Source of the DNA: Trileptium ribeirensis
Lineage: Eukaryota; Nematoda; Enoplea; Enoplida; Thoracostomopsidae
Reading direction: 5' to 3'
DNA length: 64,000 nt
Assembly (NCBI GenBank): GCA_030248225.1
Contig: JASANE010017497.1
Location: 1-64,000, forward strand
In this document: piece after piece, positions 1 through 12,660 of the stretch
How the letters are laid out: each line of letters starts with the position of its first letter
How positions within the stretch are numbered: position 1 is the stretch's first letter
Position numbers and translations under genes: made by a program
The notes under the pieces: generated by a model
Seen by the model: only the letters and a program-made list of their open reading frames with translations
The model's database searches: none
Told to the model about the DNA's origin: nothing

Positions 1-155
1 TCTTATACAAATTATTAAACTTCACACTTTTATACAAATTATTAAACTTCACACTTTTATACAAATTATTAAACTTCACACTTTTATACAAATTATTAAA
101 CTTCACACTTTTATACAAATTATTAAACTTCACACTTTTATACAAATTATTAAAT
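1..155. repeat. 27-bp tandem repeat at window edge
   Basis: About 5.6 nearly identical copies of a 27-bp unit (TATACAAATTATTAAACTTC followed by ACACTTT) fill the left edge and probably continue outside the window. The unit is AT-rich and shows no coding potential. The copies are almost free of differences, so the array is young or being homogenised. Confidence 0.95.
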
Positions 156-3050
156 GTAAACAATAAAGTCAATATTTTCATACAAAATGTCGGCTGACGC
201 GAAGCGACCCTTGTAAGTACGACCAGCTCTATCCCTGCGCATCCCCATCCCAATTTTGGGTGTGAACGTCCTAAAATTCCCGTGACAGGGTCGGAACGAC
301 CCTGTTACAATTTGTTTGGTTATGGTTGGTTCTCTGTGCTTCAGATAAGCTATTACAGATTTTGCGATCTGCATAATACGTGGTGTGTTTTAACTTCAAT
401 CAGACCAGCGTTATAACGTATTAGGCCTAGGTGTTAAAACTTTTTAGAATGGTATATTCATAATACAATAAGCCTGCTGCGGGTGATTAAACATAATGAC
501 AATTATAACTGAAACCACCATGATCACTCAGTTTTACCTTCGCTTGTGAGAAACCAGTTTAAAAATTTTTGCTCATAGCATTTTAACGCCCTAAGATTTC
601 ATATCCGGGATCACGGTTACCACTAAGCGCCGCCAATAACATCTCGTCAAGACATAGTTTAAGCCTAAGTATTTGGAAAAGGTTAAGGCTTAACTAAAGG
701 TTAAGACTAAGCAGATGAAATCTTATATGCAGTGAGGCTATTGCTTGAGACTCATATTTTAATTGGCTTTGAACGTTGCAGGCTAGAAAAGCAAAAATGT
801 TCTAGTATGTACATGATTGCACGCAGTATTGTTGTTTCGCTCGCTTTGCTAGGAACCTTAACGATGCAACCAATCACTCTGAAACAGATCAATGGCTGGT
901 GCACGTGACCTTAACAAAGTGTTCCGTAACCTAGCTAGCTAACGTTACTCAACCCAGCGATACCTTGTTACGACCTATAATTCTTCATCAACGCTTGAAA
1001 TGCAAACAAATTTTCATTCGTAAATGGTTAATGACAATTTAGTATACCACATATTTAATCAAGAATCGGTATGCCGCATGTTTGAACCCATAACTACAAT
1101 AGTTGTTCGCTCTTCGCGTTTTAAGGCATTGTATATACTACTAAATTTGCCATGTATTGTACGATGGCAGCTCGCTAGCTGTGCGGAGACCCTACTTTGC
1201 AAATTGCAATCGCTACATGCTTGCGGATGAGGTGATTCTTCTTGATAGTTATTTTAAGTAAGCAACATTCCACGACAAACCTAGCGATAATGGCTGTTTA
1301 GAATATTATATACGGACATTGTAGTTAAATTGAATTTTCGGATTTATGATTGCGCTAGGTAACGAAACGTGTTTCATGAATAAGCAAGCAGCGTTGCCTG
1401 AAAGTAACAATGAACAGACCAGAAAATTAACTTCTGCATAAAATATAAACAGATGTATTTTGAAGCGCAATAAAGGATAGATCAAAATGAGCTAAAAGAC
1501 AATCCTGCGTCAACTAATATTCTCACAAGAGTCGTAAATAGTGTACCAATAGACGTTGCTTAAAAGCATTATCGATAAGAATGACCTGTACCAAGTGCGG
1601 TTTGTGATACTTTGCAATAAATAAATGAGGCTAATTTATTTGTAACGATAAACGACGTTCAAGGGAATTCTGATACTTTCTACGTTTTGAATTATCGTTG
1701 TCTATTTGTAGGCTTAATGTTAGCAGTAGTTGACTAGGTATATATAACTGCAGTGCAATTAATTTCTGCAAATGTCACCCTTGCTCGCTTAATCATAATA
1801 ACCAGAACATGACAGTATACGATATTTCGTGAGTTAATAAGTATGTTTTGCGAGGAAAAAAGAGACTCATGAGCGAAAGAGACTCGCTAAATCTAATTTC
1901 TGTCCATGAGCTTTCCAAGCCGAACCGAGCCGGGGCCAACTGGTAACGCGCTGAGCCGAAATTTGGAATTTTTGAGCCGACTTACAATTAAATTGACTCT
2001 AGCCGGATTAAATTTGAGTCGATCCCAGCATAAAAAATTTGGCTCGTTCTCACCTCTACCATATACAAGTGTTATATAGTGGCATACGTATATTGATGAC
2101 TTTGAAAATGCTTGTCATTTGTTGCATATTGTATCATTGATTGTTCTGACTTCACCTAAAATTAGACGAGTATCAGAGACATTGTTATGGTTATAGTTAT
2201 CATATAAAAATTATGTGAGGCTGATAAGCCATCTGTCTCAGCACAGCATCTCGTAAATTTTTGAGCGTGATTCATTCTCAAAACATGTTAATAGTTTCTT
2301 GTGTGTACAAAATTAACCGCTGTGGGTTGGCGAGTGGATAGCGGGTTCGAGCTTTACGCTAATAACGTGTGGCTTATCCAATAATGCTACCTCTTAAGAT
2401 GCGTACACCGAATTTGTTTATTTAATCAAGTCAGTTCACGGTCACAAGAGCGATGAATGCCCTTTTGTATGCAAACACGATTTCAAATGCGGCTAGAGTA
2501 CCAAATCCTACTCCTAACATAAAACTGTACTGTATTAATAGGGCAACAACAGGCTTAGAGGTTTGTCATTAAACATTGGCATTGACACATATAACTTGAA
2601 AATATACATATGTATTCTATACTAGATGACATTAACTGTGGTGGGCAACAGTCGGAAGCTTCGTTGACCGCCTGATCGGCCGGCCGGTGACTTTTCCGCT
2701 TCATGTACAATGGTACTGTGGTCCTGTCCAAAATTAATTTTGCAAAATTTTTCTGTGATACTTTCTGATGTATCTAATTATGATATTTGCTACATAGTTT
2801 ACATGCAAACCTGCAATACTCTTTACCCTTTTACCCTTACAATTTATATTACAGTTTATCACATACTAAGTACAGGATCTATTCCAATCAGCTGCCAAAT
2901 ATGGCTCATATTTTAGAGCAAGGCCAATAGCGACAACAGTTATCTGGTAGAAAAGCCTGTCGCCGTGGAAGCTCGGCTATACCAGCCTGTCCGGCCGCCG
3001 AGAACACAGGGTATCCTGGCCGCCCGGAATACCTGCAGGCCGGCTCTTCC
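156..3050. other. Intergenic stretch, no gene recognised
   Basis: I see only short chance ORFs here and no RNA gene. A patch at about 1860-2060 repeats GAGCCG/GGCTCG words and ends in GGCTCGTTCTCACCTCTA, which looks like the end of an old DNA transposon, but I could not find a matching second end. A GC-rich patch at 2930-3060 can fold on itself (TCTGGTAGA near 2941 against TCTTCCAGA near 3050). Confidence 0.6.
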
Positions 3051-3668
3051 AGATTTTGGCCTAATTACTGACTTCATAACCCACTTCCCACATTGCACAA
3101 ATCCCACATTTACTAGTCCCTGATTGTAAATGTTCCCATTTTCACGAATTCACACATTGTTCAGTTTAAATCAAATCCCAACGATTTTCAGCTCACTATT
3201 TCTAGATTCCAAGTTCTACGATTCTCAGGTTCAGTAACTTCGCTTGTACCCAAATTATCATGTTTCAATATGCCAATATTCCAGATTCCATAAATTTCGA
3301 CATTTTCAAAATGATTAATTTCCCAATTAACCAAATTCCCAGGTTCCTGAAATTCGGACATTTACAAAAATTACCTAATTCCCAAATTCCTTGCTTTTTC
3401 ATAACTCCGAAACTCCCAGGTTCCTAAATTACACAAATATGTAAGTTTCCACATTCAACTACTCCGAGGTTGTGGATTTTCGGCAATACCTAATGGCTAA
3501 AATACATTAATTCCAAGGTTCATTAAATTCTCAGATTCCAAAATTCCCGAATTCCCTAAATTCCATTTTCAAAATTCCCAGATTCCAAAATTCACAGGTT
3601 CCTTAAATTCGATCATTTCCAATATTCCCAGATTCCAAAGTTCTCAGGTTCCCAAATTCCCATGTTCC

Positions 3669-3941
3669 TTAACCCTCTCGTGCCCACCAGGCCCAAATGG
3701 ACCCAACGCACATTGTGACTGGTTGTGTTTACTGAGTTTGTCGTATATCGTACGTTTGAACGTGCGTTGTTATTCGCTCGCATTGTGAGGTTCCTTAAGG
3801 AACCGAGCAACAGCTCTCCGATAGCTCAGTGGTTTGCGTATACAAATTTCACCAGTGCGTTTCGGGTTCGATCCCTGGCGCAGGCTTGAATTTGTCAAAC
3901 ATTGCACGATACACAAATTAATTCGGGCATGAAAGGGTTAA
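3669..3941 (+). mobile_element. piggyBac-like MITE, copy 1, with tRNA-like core
   Basis: The element starts TTAACCCTCTCGTGCCC and ends GGGCATGAAAGGGTTAA. These are 17-bp inverted repeats with two differences, and each includes a TTAA. TTAA targets and CCCTTT-type ends are the hallmark of piggyBac-superfamily MITEs. No transposase is encoded. Inside lie a perfect 16-bp palindrome, GGTTCCTTAAGGAACC (3789-3804), and a tRNA-like stretch with pol III A and B boxes. A second, almost identical copy follows 24 bp downstream. Confidence 0.85.
3822..3885 (+). other. tRNA-derived sequence inside MITE copy 1
   Basis: TAGCTCAGTGG (3822-3832) matches the pol III A box and GGTTCGATCCC (3865-3875) matches the B box, 32 nt apart. 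A T-arm can be drawn (TCGGG / CCTGG), but the D stem, anticodon arm and acceptor stem do not pair. It is a tRNA-derived promoter-like remnant, not a working tRNA gene. Confidence 0.7.
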
Positions 3942-3964
3942 TTAAAAATTAGCCTATCGCATAG

Positions 3965-4231
3965 CTAACCCTCTCGTGCCCACCAGGCCCAAATGGACCC
4001 AACGCACATTGTGACTGGTTGTGTTTACTGAGTTTGTCGTATATCGTACGTTTGAACGTGCGTTGTTATTCGCTCGCATTGTAAGGTTCCTTAAGGAACC
4101 GAGCAACAGCTCTCCGATAGCTCAGTGGTTTGCGTACACAAATTTCACCAGTGCGTTTCGGGTTCGATCCCTGGCGCAGGCTTGAGTTTGTCAAACATTG
4201 CACGATACACAATCGGGCATGAAAGGGTTAA
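3965..4231 (+). mobile_element. piggyBac-like MITE, copy 2
   Basis: This is nearly identical to the copy at 3669-3941 and in the same orientation, with a 6-bp deletion near the right end (ACACAATCGGGC against ACACAAATTAATTCGGGC). The left flank reads CTAA, a mutated TTAA; the right end has TTAA. It keeps the palindrome GGTTCCTTAAGGAACC (4085-4100), the A box (4118-4128) and the B box (4161-4171). Two so similar copies 24 bp apart suggest either a local hop or a segmental duplication. Confidence 0.85.
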
Positions 4232-5226
4232 ATTCGAACATTTCCAAAATTCCTAGACCATATTCCCTAATTTCGTTTCATAGATTCTGGCATTGCCTAA
4301 ATGTTATCAAATATCTGGAAGTTGTGAATTTCGATTTTCTGAAATTCAAGGAATTTGGGAAGCCCGTCAGGGTTTGGCCAATTTGTTTAGTTTTCCCAAA
4401 ATTTTCTTCACGTCTTATATGCTCGAAAGGAGTATTAAAGTGCGGCCTCAAATGAGAATGAAAAGTTGCAGCCAAGCCGTGAACCGATATATGCCGAAGC
4501 AGATGTTCAGGAGGCTACTTCTTGAGGTCCTTAACCCCCCTACCGAGGGTCTGGTCTGTCCCCGAGGGTGTCACGCCGCCTCCACTGGTGCACTGCAACA
4601 CGTGGAAATTTTTAGCAAAAATTGGCAAAAAGGTAAATAAAAAAACGGAGATAAAACAGGAAAAATGAGTGTACACGAGGAGGGGGGAGAACAACTTTTT
4701 TCAACCTTCCACCTGGACAATTTGCCTCTATTGGCCACTATCCCCCTGAAATAACCTCCCCCTACCCGCTCTAGACCTCGGAGCGCCAGCATTTATAGCG
4801 ATTTTCTATCTTTGACTTACTCTACAGAATTATTTATTTTAACTTACTTCCCCGTGTGTACCTAATATCTAAAGCTAACACCTTAAATGCGTCTTTATCT
4901 TAGCCTGTCAAAGATATTTTTATCTCTTTTTACCTCCAAATGTGTAATTTTACTTAGCCCCCCTCCCACATTCAATATCGTTAACAAGTGCTTGAAATAT
5001 CGGGAATATCTATTAACCAGAACAAAATTAAAACCTGTCGAGCTCAACCAAACACTAACCAATGAAAAAATTCAATCACTTGAACAGGAAATTGCGTTAT
5101 CAAATTCACATTCGCTTGCTATAGCACAAAACTTCGACCAAATAATGTGTAACAGCCCGAGTTTCACGTGGAATCTTAAATATTCAAAATTCGGCTAGAA
5201 TGGCCTCAAATTTGGGAAATATAGGG

Positions 5227-5410
5227 CGATCGGATACCGGTGGAGCGTGATCCAGGAATTTATTGATATATTATTGATAATTGTGTCGAATAAAATAAAA
5301 TGTTGTATCGTATCCTGTAAATGTGTCATCACGCTCCACCAGCCCGAGGTGCGCGGGGTGATTTCGCACCCAAAATTGAATCAATATCTTATGGTTAGGG
5401 TATCCGATCG
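5227..5410. repeat. Nested inverted repeats, possible small MITE
   Basis: CGATCGGATACC near 5228 pairs with GGTATCCGATCG ending at 5410. Just inside, GGTGGAGCGTGAT (5239-5251) pairs perfectly with ATCACGCTCCACC (5328-5340). The whole could fold into a long stem. Size and structure suit a small foldback or MITE element, but I cannot see a target duplication. Confidence 0.5.
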
Positions 5411-5654
5411 ATCCCCGGACAATTATTGCTCTATATATATTAAAACGTTGTGTCATTATCTTGTATGTGAAGTATGGGACGGATGCGTAGTCGGATCGGC
5501 TGGGGACAAGGGGGAGAGATTTCGCGTTTCATCACAATCCGACTTAACGAATTTTGTTAGTTAGGCGCCCCAAGGTCGATCCCGGTGCGCATCCGTGTCT
5601 AAGATAAATGAATTATAATTGTTGTTAAAGTGTGCAAGGTGATTTGGATATACC

Positions 5655-5749
5655 CCTGTGTGTCAGGATGGACCGAGGTGGAGTGCAAGACTTTTCTCGA
5701 AGTTCGAAAAGGGATTTTATTTTAATTCGGACCTGTCCTGACACGCAGG
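5655..5749. repeat. Inverted repeat / hairpin
   Basis: CCTGTGTGTCAGGA (5655-5668) pairs with TCCTGACACGCAGG (5736-5749), 13 of 14 positions. The ~67-nt loop has no recognised content. Confidence 0.6.
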
Positions 5750-6734
5750 GAAAGGAACTGTGTATAATATGTACATGCAAACATTTCAGGGGATGTTTTA
5801 AAGGGCATCTAAAAATGGTAAAATTGACCAAAAGCGATAAAAGTTTTCATTTTTAAAGGGGTGTAGGAAAATTGAAATTTTGGGGGTTTTTATAGCTTTC
5901 AAACAAAAAGGGGGACATTAAACTACCATCAGGACTCTATAAGGCTTCAGAATTGTGCTTGCGGGTCAACCTAACCCCAACCCGTAAGTACTTATGGACC
6001 TCTAATCCCGCGTTTAGACTCTCAAACTTTCGGGCCCTAAATCACCCCATCCCGAACCAAAACTCTCCGGTTTTTGGAACTCCGCACCTTAATTGGGCCC
6101 TATACTAACCATCGCACTGAAAACCGGGGCCACCCGCCCCAACGGATCTTCGCGGGATCCCCATAACTTAATTGGGACCCAAAACACTTCTATTTTGTAC
6201 GGGATAAATGGGCCTCTAACAGGCCTCCTAGGGGAGTTACATTAAATTTAAGGTTTCTCATAAGTAGGCGACCAGCCAGGGCATGGATATGATCCCGCCC
6301 CCGGCCGCCTACTCCTTTCCGTTCCTAGAAATATGAATAAAAATAACAAAAATTTTTAATATATAAAAGGCGCCTAAAGCGCTGCTATATGTTCACCAAA
6401 CTGTAGGCCTCGCGCCGACCAGCGCGAGGTTTAGGTTGTTTACCCTGCTTATTGGCATCTTTCGGCCAAAGCTATATAGCCAGCCAGACTGCAGGCGATA
6501 AGCTAATGCAGTGTATACGTGCCAGCAGTGTAGTTTGACGATGCTATGCGTGCTGGCTATTTTGTTTCGCTTTGCGTTGTTATATATTTATATTTGGCGT
6601 CTCAGTGTATACGTTTCGTTGTATATATGTTTATATGTTTGCGGCAGTAACTTAAAAGTTTTCAAAATTTGGAAAATCGGCGAGGTTTTGAGAGCCTAGA
6701 AGATAGCAGAAAAGGGGGGGGGGTTCAAGCTTGG

Positions 6735-6742
6735 TATAAAAG
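6735..6742 (+). promoter_or_regulatory. TATA-box-like element, possible LTR promoter
   Basis: TATAAAAG lies in a GC-richer context after a run of G residues and is followed by a long stretch (to ~8030) unlike the surrounding AT-rich DNA. An old LTR-retrotransposon promoter would look like this, but no matching second LTR, primer-binding site or gag/pol ORF is visible. This rests on the motif alone. Confidence 0.25.
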
Positions 6743-6745
6743 AGA

Positions 6746-9700
6746 CTGCCCGATTCCCCGATCGGAGCCAGTCGAGAGTTTAGGCCATAAGTTTGGCGGT
6801 TGTCGCCAATGTACTAATTTCGTAGGGTTTTTGTGTTGTTCTTAAATTTTTGCTTAGCTTGTTTGTTAGACACGCCAGGGTTGGTGTCTCGCCGTACTCC
6901 TACGGTGGAGAGCCTTCCCTGGCTCTTTTGATTCCTTTTCGATCACGCAAAGGGCTGTGTTTACGGATGCTGGGGAGTTGGAACGATTCTCCGCGCACCC
7001 GTAAAGGCAGTGCCCCGAAGAAATTGACAAAATCGCTCAAAATTTGTTAAAATTTGGCACGCACATATCTCGGCTGGTTCCCCGCTCCTCGGACGCCTTC
7101 TTTTCGTTTCCAGCTCCGAGGAGTGACCAAAATTCACTCTAAGACAATTGAAAGCGAGAAAACGCTCTTTTAAGCAGTACTATTTAAAATTGCTTTAAGG
7201 CATCGGGCAGTGAGCCAGACTTTTGTTTTAAGGTAGTTCGGGGTAAGTAAAATTTATTCGAGGAGACGTAGCCGTTTGCATCCTCGGGTGACACGCGTTG
7301 TCCCCAATTATTCGAAATCGAACTTCAGCGTCGAATCCTCATTCGTTCGCTGTTCCTTCTGTTTCTGGTCAAATCCTGATGCAAACGACTGCGGACCCGG
7401 CCGTGCCAAAATTTTGCTAGGCCTTAGTCGAACCTAGAGCAAAACCGATAACTAAGGTAGTCTGAGCAATGGTGGGACGTGTGTTTTCTAACCGTGCAAC
7501 TACGGGGAAAACCCAGGTCACCACTCCCTCCCGGAGCTCTCTGGGAGCGAGCTTGAAATCAGTCCTTCGCGGGCCGCTCCAGTCGCTGTTGAGATCGTGT
7601 AAAAGTTTAGATCTTCGGTCCGCGGGTAGATGGCCAACGCTGATTCGACCGGAGATCGTCGTGGAAAATTATCAGGAAGCTCATCAGCGTCGGAAACATT
7701 TCGTTTAGTCCATCTCTGTTAAACTCCTTAGGATGTCGCTTTCAAAAAGGCTTGATCAAAAGTTTGGAATTGTGTTAAAAAACTATATCTAGGGGTACCT
7801 TGCAGGGTACCCGACAATATCGATGTTATAACGTGGGTGCTGTTACATAATTCTTGTACGCCCCAATTGGGCGGTGTTATAAAGTATGTCAATTACTAAA
7901 ACGGGATCAATAGTAATACGCTTGAACCGTGTGTCACTTCTGGAAGCAGTTCGGAATTTTGCTTAGTCGTCGGATCACACTAGGATTAGTTTGGACATTT
8001 TAACTCCGGCAAGCACTCCTAAAGATCTATGAACCCAAGACAGTTTTTAACCATAGTGAGCAACGCCTCCTCATCACCACGCCCGCTCGACTAAGTTCTC
8101 CCGCACGTTTTCTCTCCAGGGACCGAACCAGCGATTCTCTCCATGCTCTGCTCCATACTTGTGGTATCAGAAAAGCCCCTGCCGCTAACCTCTCGTAGTA
8201 AATCATAGCCACATATAGCCAGTCGCCTAGGTTTGCGACTCTAATAATTAGCATCTTGACTCTCAGGGGACTGGGGCCTCCGCCTCAGTACCCCAGTGCT
8301 ATCATAAGTAATCAAAATTTAGAGAATGATAATCAAAATTTAGAAAGCATACCCCGACTAAGACTTGTAGGATTTGCGCACGCTTATAGTTTAGGCTTCA
8401 GAACCCGTTGCGCAACTCTCTAAGGCTACAGACAGGGCAACCGTGCTTAGGGGCGCACAAATGGGGAGCCTCGCCAATGCTATACTAGGATCAGAGAACC
8501 CCGCTTAGGGGATTAAGTGAAATATGAGGGAAAGGCGAGTCAGCCTTATTACCTGTGAGCAGGCCTAGGGGTTGACTCTCCCTCGGGGGACCTCATACCG
8601 CTAGACACGTGGGCCACTATAGGGGCCAGGCCGAACACCCTGGTTAACCCGCCGGCAGCCTACTAAGCTAAGCGGTTCCCTTAGGTCATCGCTCAGGTCA
8701 CCGGGGAGCCGTGGAAGCCGGGGTTGTCCGGGCACCACACGCTGAGAAAATAGTGGTGCAGCTGGGATCCCTTAGGGCCAGAACTGGTCCTAGTACAATG
8801 TAGCAAGATAGAATATTACGAGATATATTATAGGCTATTGCTCCTGCAACTGTACCGAATTTTATAAATGGGTACATTGGCAATTGTAAATTTCATACTT
8901 ATACAATCCACAATCTGTTTTATCAGTCGATGAGCTGGGGAAATTGCTAGACTGGGGATGTTTGGCTCCATGGACCCTTTTTCTGTTCACTGACAGACCA
9001 TACTTCACGCGATCATAGTCTAGACAGATAATCCATCAAGTTATAATTGCCTAGCATGTCCGACTACAGTGCGCACATCATTTGCGTTACTTGGTGTTGA
9101 CAATTTTGATATTTTTGACATTGGTAGTTGCATTTTAATTTAGCTAGACTATGAATAGTTTCAACAATTTCATATTTGTTTTTTTTATTTTATTTTGTCA
9201 TTTCAAAGGTGAAACATGTTTTTGACGTCACTATAACATAACTCGGATTGAATTTGCAATATTGCATTTCCTTTGAATAATATAAAAGACTTTTCTGCAT
9301 CCTTGGTAATGTTTTCATTGTTAAACGTAGAAATCTTTTTGTAACTTTATCATTATCAATCATAGCTAGGACTAATCGCCTAATCGCTTAGAGTCCATAT
9401 TACCATATTCATATAGTCGCATAGCTAGTAGCATGGAAGTTTTATATAACGTTTTCTGCGAAATAACCGTATAAATAGTAATTATTCGAAAAAGTCGATT
9501 CGTGAAATGTGGATCGTTGCTCTACCCTAAAGCCTAAATTGCTAATATTTTAAAATACATATACATTTTTAGTGTAATTATAAAGCTAAGCTACGTCTGA
9601 ATTCTTGAATTTTTAGCTTTTTATAGCTAACATATGTAAGTGTATTGTTTTGAAATTCAGTCGTTGCATCTTGGGGCCATATGTAAGTAATTAATGACAT

Positions 9701-11595
9701 AATTAGCTTATATTTTCGTGAGTCTATTAGTTTATTCTAAGGGCGTACTCTAATGTAAATTTGAAGTACTTGTGTCCTTGCAATGTTTTTGGGAAATCGC
9801 AAAAATTGCAGAAAATTGGCTAAATGACGATGCGAATTCGGGATTGTTTGCCATATTTTTCCGTCACAAATTACATTCAAGTTTTGATAAGATTTTAAGG
9901 TGAAAAGTTGACTAGTGAACGATTCATAATTTTCAGCGTCTGCCGGCTGTTTCACTGCCATGTATTTACTTTCCTTCGCAGTTAAAAACCTTGACCGGAA
10001 TCGCTTATTGCTTATGAATGCTAACGTTTCTTACGGGCATTTTTGTCATTTCTTCCAAGGACATTTACAAATTTATGAGTTACCGTTGTTCTCTTACGGA
10101 GAGACGACCACGAATCCTACGCGCCGTCCTCATAAACGTGTCCGCCGACACCCGAGATTCTGACTTCGTAGAATTTGGCTTCACTAGATTTTTTACGCTT
10201 GTTTTTTCCGGTCAATTTGTTTTTCAACTCACATGTTATTAGTTCAACTCACTTGTTTTGTAATCGATTTGGCGAAATATATCTTGGATCCTAGATTCTC
10301 TCCATTTTGCTGTGATGTATTTTATTGTATTTATGCAATACTAATTATTGTCGGGGGGGGGGGGGGTTAGTAGGCTACCAGGGGCTCCCGGGACTTAAAA
10401 CATAATTTTTAACTTTTTTCTCTATTATATGGCTCCCTCAGTTTTGTTTTTCAAAATTTAAAACTATAAATTTCATAAATTCCTACATCTAATTTGCTTA
10501 AAAATTCTTTGTTTTTCTTATTAGCTATGTTAAGTTAAGATTTCAATTTTATTTTTCTGTCAATCTGGTTCTGATCTCATACGGAATAGTCGTGTGTCTT
10601 CCCCGAAAGAACTTCTCGGAGCGCTTTATGATTTGTTTTGTGTTTTTGCTTGATGCGATTTACATAGCTAATATGATAGATTTCAGTTTGTTCTTTTTAA
10701 TGGTTTTATACTGTGGAGAGTGGTCTGGTACGTGTTAGACAATAGTACTGATACGTCAGCGATTACGTATACGGCTCACTAGTACGGCACTGTAGTAGTC
10801 CTACTGGAAAGGTGCTTATGCTCGGCCCTTACTCCAGTGGACAAGTGATTGCAATATCAGGAAACGCCTATACTCGGGTTTCCTCGTAGTTTCTCCTGAC
10901 ACAGTGGTTTTATTGATTGGGCGCAGAGTTATCGCTTGACTGTTGTGATTAGAGTGAAAAGTGGTCTAGTGCACGGGAAGAACTGTGAGCAACGACATAA
11001 ATAAGTACTCCTATTTCCGGTAATATTTTACTTAGTAATATTATCTTTCCCAAGAAAAATCGTTAACAGTATCAATAAGGCTTACTAGGAGCGATAGGTA
11101 GTAGTAAAGTACTACGTTTAGTAATAGATTACAAATTTCGGCCCCCGTGTCGAGTGAGAATTATTCCATGGCGAGAGCGAAGGTGGGTTCAGAATTAATT
11201 AGTAGGTATATAGTACTACTGGTGCCCTGTGGCAACCGTCCGGACCCTAGTATCAGTTGTACTATTCTTGAGAAGACCGGGTGAGTAAAGGGCGAGGATT
11301 CGACTACCTGCTCGACTCACCGTAGTTCCCAAATTGCGATTGTTTCTGGACCGATGTCCATCGGGCAGGAATCTTCCCATACGAATGCCCGTCCGATAGG
11401 ACGTATGGAGTGAGAAACTTCAACTGCACAGGAACATACCCATAGGATCCAAAGGGTACGAGATCATTTGCTCGGCGGTACTAATCGTCTTCAACTTAAG
11501 CGTCAGTCATCTCGTCCCAGTGGATTCCATTTTGCCTCGAAAAGGCAAGGCTTGTTGACGTTGAAATAAATGAGAAAAATGCTTAGTCAGAGAAC
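6746..11595. other. Intergenic stretch, no gene recognised
   Basis: The part to about 8860 is GC-richer than its surroundings and may be the remains of one or more retroelements; no domain could be recognised in any frame. 8880-10350 is ordinary AT-rich DNA. A run of 14 G residues sits at 10353-10366. The stretch 10780-11590 may be the 3' untranslated part of the LINE relic that follows on the minus strand. Confidence 0.5.
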
Positions 11596-11599
11596 GTGC

Positions 11600-11910
11600 T
11601 GTTATGCAGACGATGCTTGAATGACGATAATGAGGTGGCACCAACAACATCATTTGGTAGGGAGTTCCAGGCTCGAATGGCTCTTATGGCCGAAGAAATG
11701 TTGCCGTACATTCAATGTAGGAATGTCAATAGTTTGAAATTTCCAAGGGTGACCACGCGTACCGCTGAAGCCCGTTGTAAAGTATTTGTTTAGATCAATG
11801 TCGACGAGACTATGAAGTCGACCGCTACCGTACAGTTTTAGTAATTTTAACATAACTGGCACTACTAGTGTAAATCTAAGGCCTAGGTCCAGGTACTCAG
11901 ATAATCGCAT
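11600..11910 (-). pseudogene. LINE reverse-transcriptase C-terminal relic
   Basis: Read on the minus strand, the DNA encodes LVDIDLNKYFTTGFSGTRG and, after a frameshift near 11660, WNSLPNDVVGATSLSSFK. The typical end of a CR1/Jockey-type non-LTR pol protein has the same order: a K-Y-F region, then R-A-W-N-S-L-P, V-V-A-x-S and S-F-K. The frame is broken and the upstream RT core is not recognisable at 11911-12600. It is a dead, 5'-truncated copy. Confidence 0.75.
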
Positions 11911-12660
11911 AGTGGCTACCGTCCGGTGTCATTGTGTCAACCCACAAGGGCTCTAGTAAAGTAACAAATAACAAATCTTATCCCCTATTGCTAAAGTATA
12001 AACTTTAAACGTTAGTCGGTATAATTTAGGGTTAAGGATTAGGTCAATACTTGTCAGCTTTAAATAAACTTAACGGCTAAAATACTAAACAGGGATTGTC
12101 AAGAACACCGAAATTCGTGGCAGAGGTGTATAGTAACAGTGAAACATCAGACTGCAAATCGAGTGTCAGACTGTTCAAGGGTAAAGCCATACGGTGTTAG
12201 ATAGTCCGGTGAAGAGTCAGCGTGAGCTAAAAAGTGTGCATTGCTATAGAAAGTACCTCCGTTCTGGTAGCAGGAGCTCTGCTAACTGTTATAGAAGCGT
12301 TAGTGTGAAGCTTGAGTGAGCAAAAATACGGTACCAAAGAACAGTACCGAGGCTTTTCGAATCGAGCACCGAGGAGAGTACGTATTCCGAGACGGTTATC
12401 AAAAATAGTGTCCAAAAGCAATCAGCGTTGTTATTAGTATCTAACATCTTATCGTGTAATAAACATTTTATATCCGTGTCTGTTGACCGACTCGAGCACG
12501 TAGATCCGAGCAAGGATCACGCCGCATCGGGAAAATTAGGGCACTAGCATCGCTCACGAAAGAAAGACGCGCGCCATACCAAGGTCCCACCGGAATTGTA
12601 CTGGCCACACCTAGAACGGCATATATAATCCTTCGGTGACGAATCCCGTCCGAATCCCGA
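11911..12660. other. No gene recognised
   Basis: This could be the decayed upstream part of the LINE relic next to it, but no reverse-transcriptase motif can be read in either strand. Short ORFs on the minus strand (12227-12513) match nothing I know. Confidence 0.4.

Larger units (their letters stand above)
3055..4345. repeat. Degenerate TTCCCA-rich minisatellite tract
   Basis: Long runs of loosely repeated words such as AATTCCCAGATTCCAAAATT with a period near 10-11 bp make up this tract. It is old (many substitutions) and non-coding. Two copies of a TTAA-flanked MITE interrupt it at 3669-3941 and 3965-4231. Confidence 0.75.
4346..6730. other. Intergenic stretch, no gene recognised
   Basis: Only short ORFs without recognisable domains are present. 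The stretch 5900-6440 is relatively GC-rich and contains a short perfect hairpin, CCTCGCGC / GCGCGAGG (about 6407-6428). Two inverted-repeat structures at 5227-5410 and 5655-5749 are listed separately. Confidence 0.55.

Noticed and set aside
3812..3890. Functional tRNA gene
   Set aside because: A and B boxes are good, but acceptor, D and anticodon stems do not pair and it lies inside a MITE; called a tRNA-derived remnant instead.
7469..8883. gag/pol coding region after the TATA-like site at 6735
   Set aside because: Translated short ORFs here show no zinc knuckle, protease, RT or integrase motif, and no paired LTR was found.
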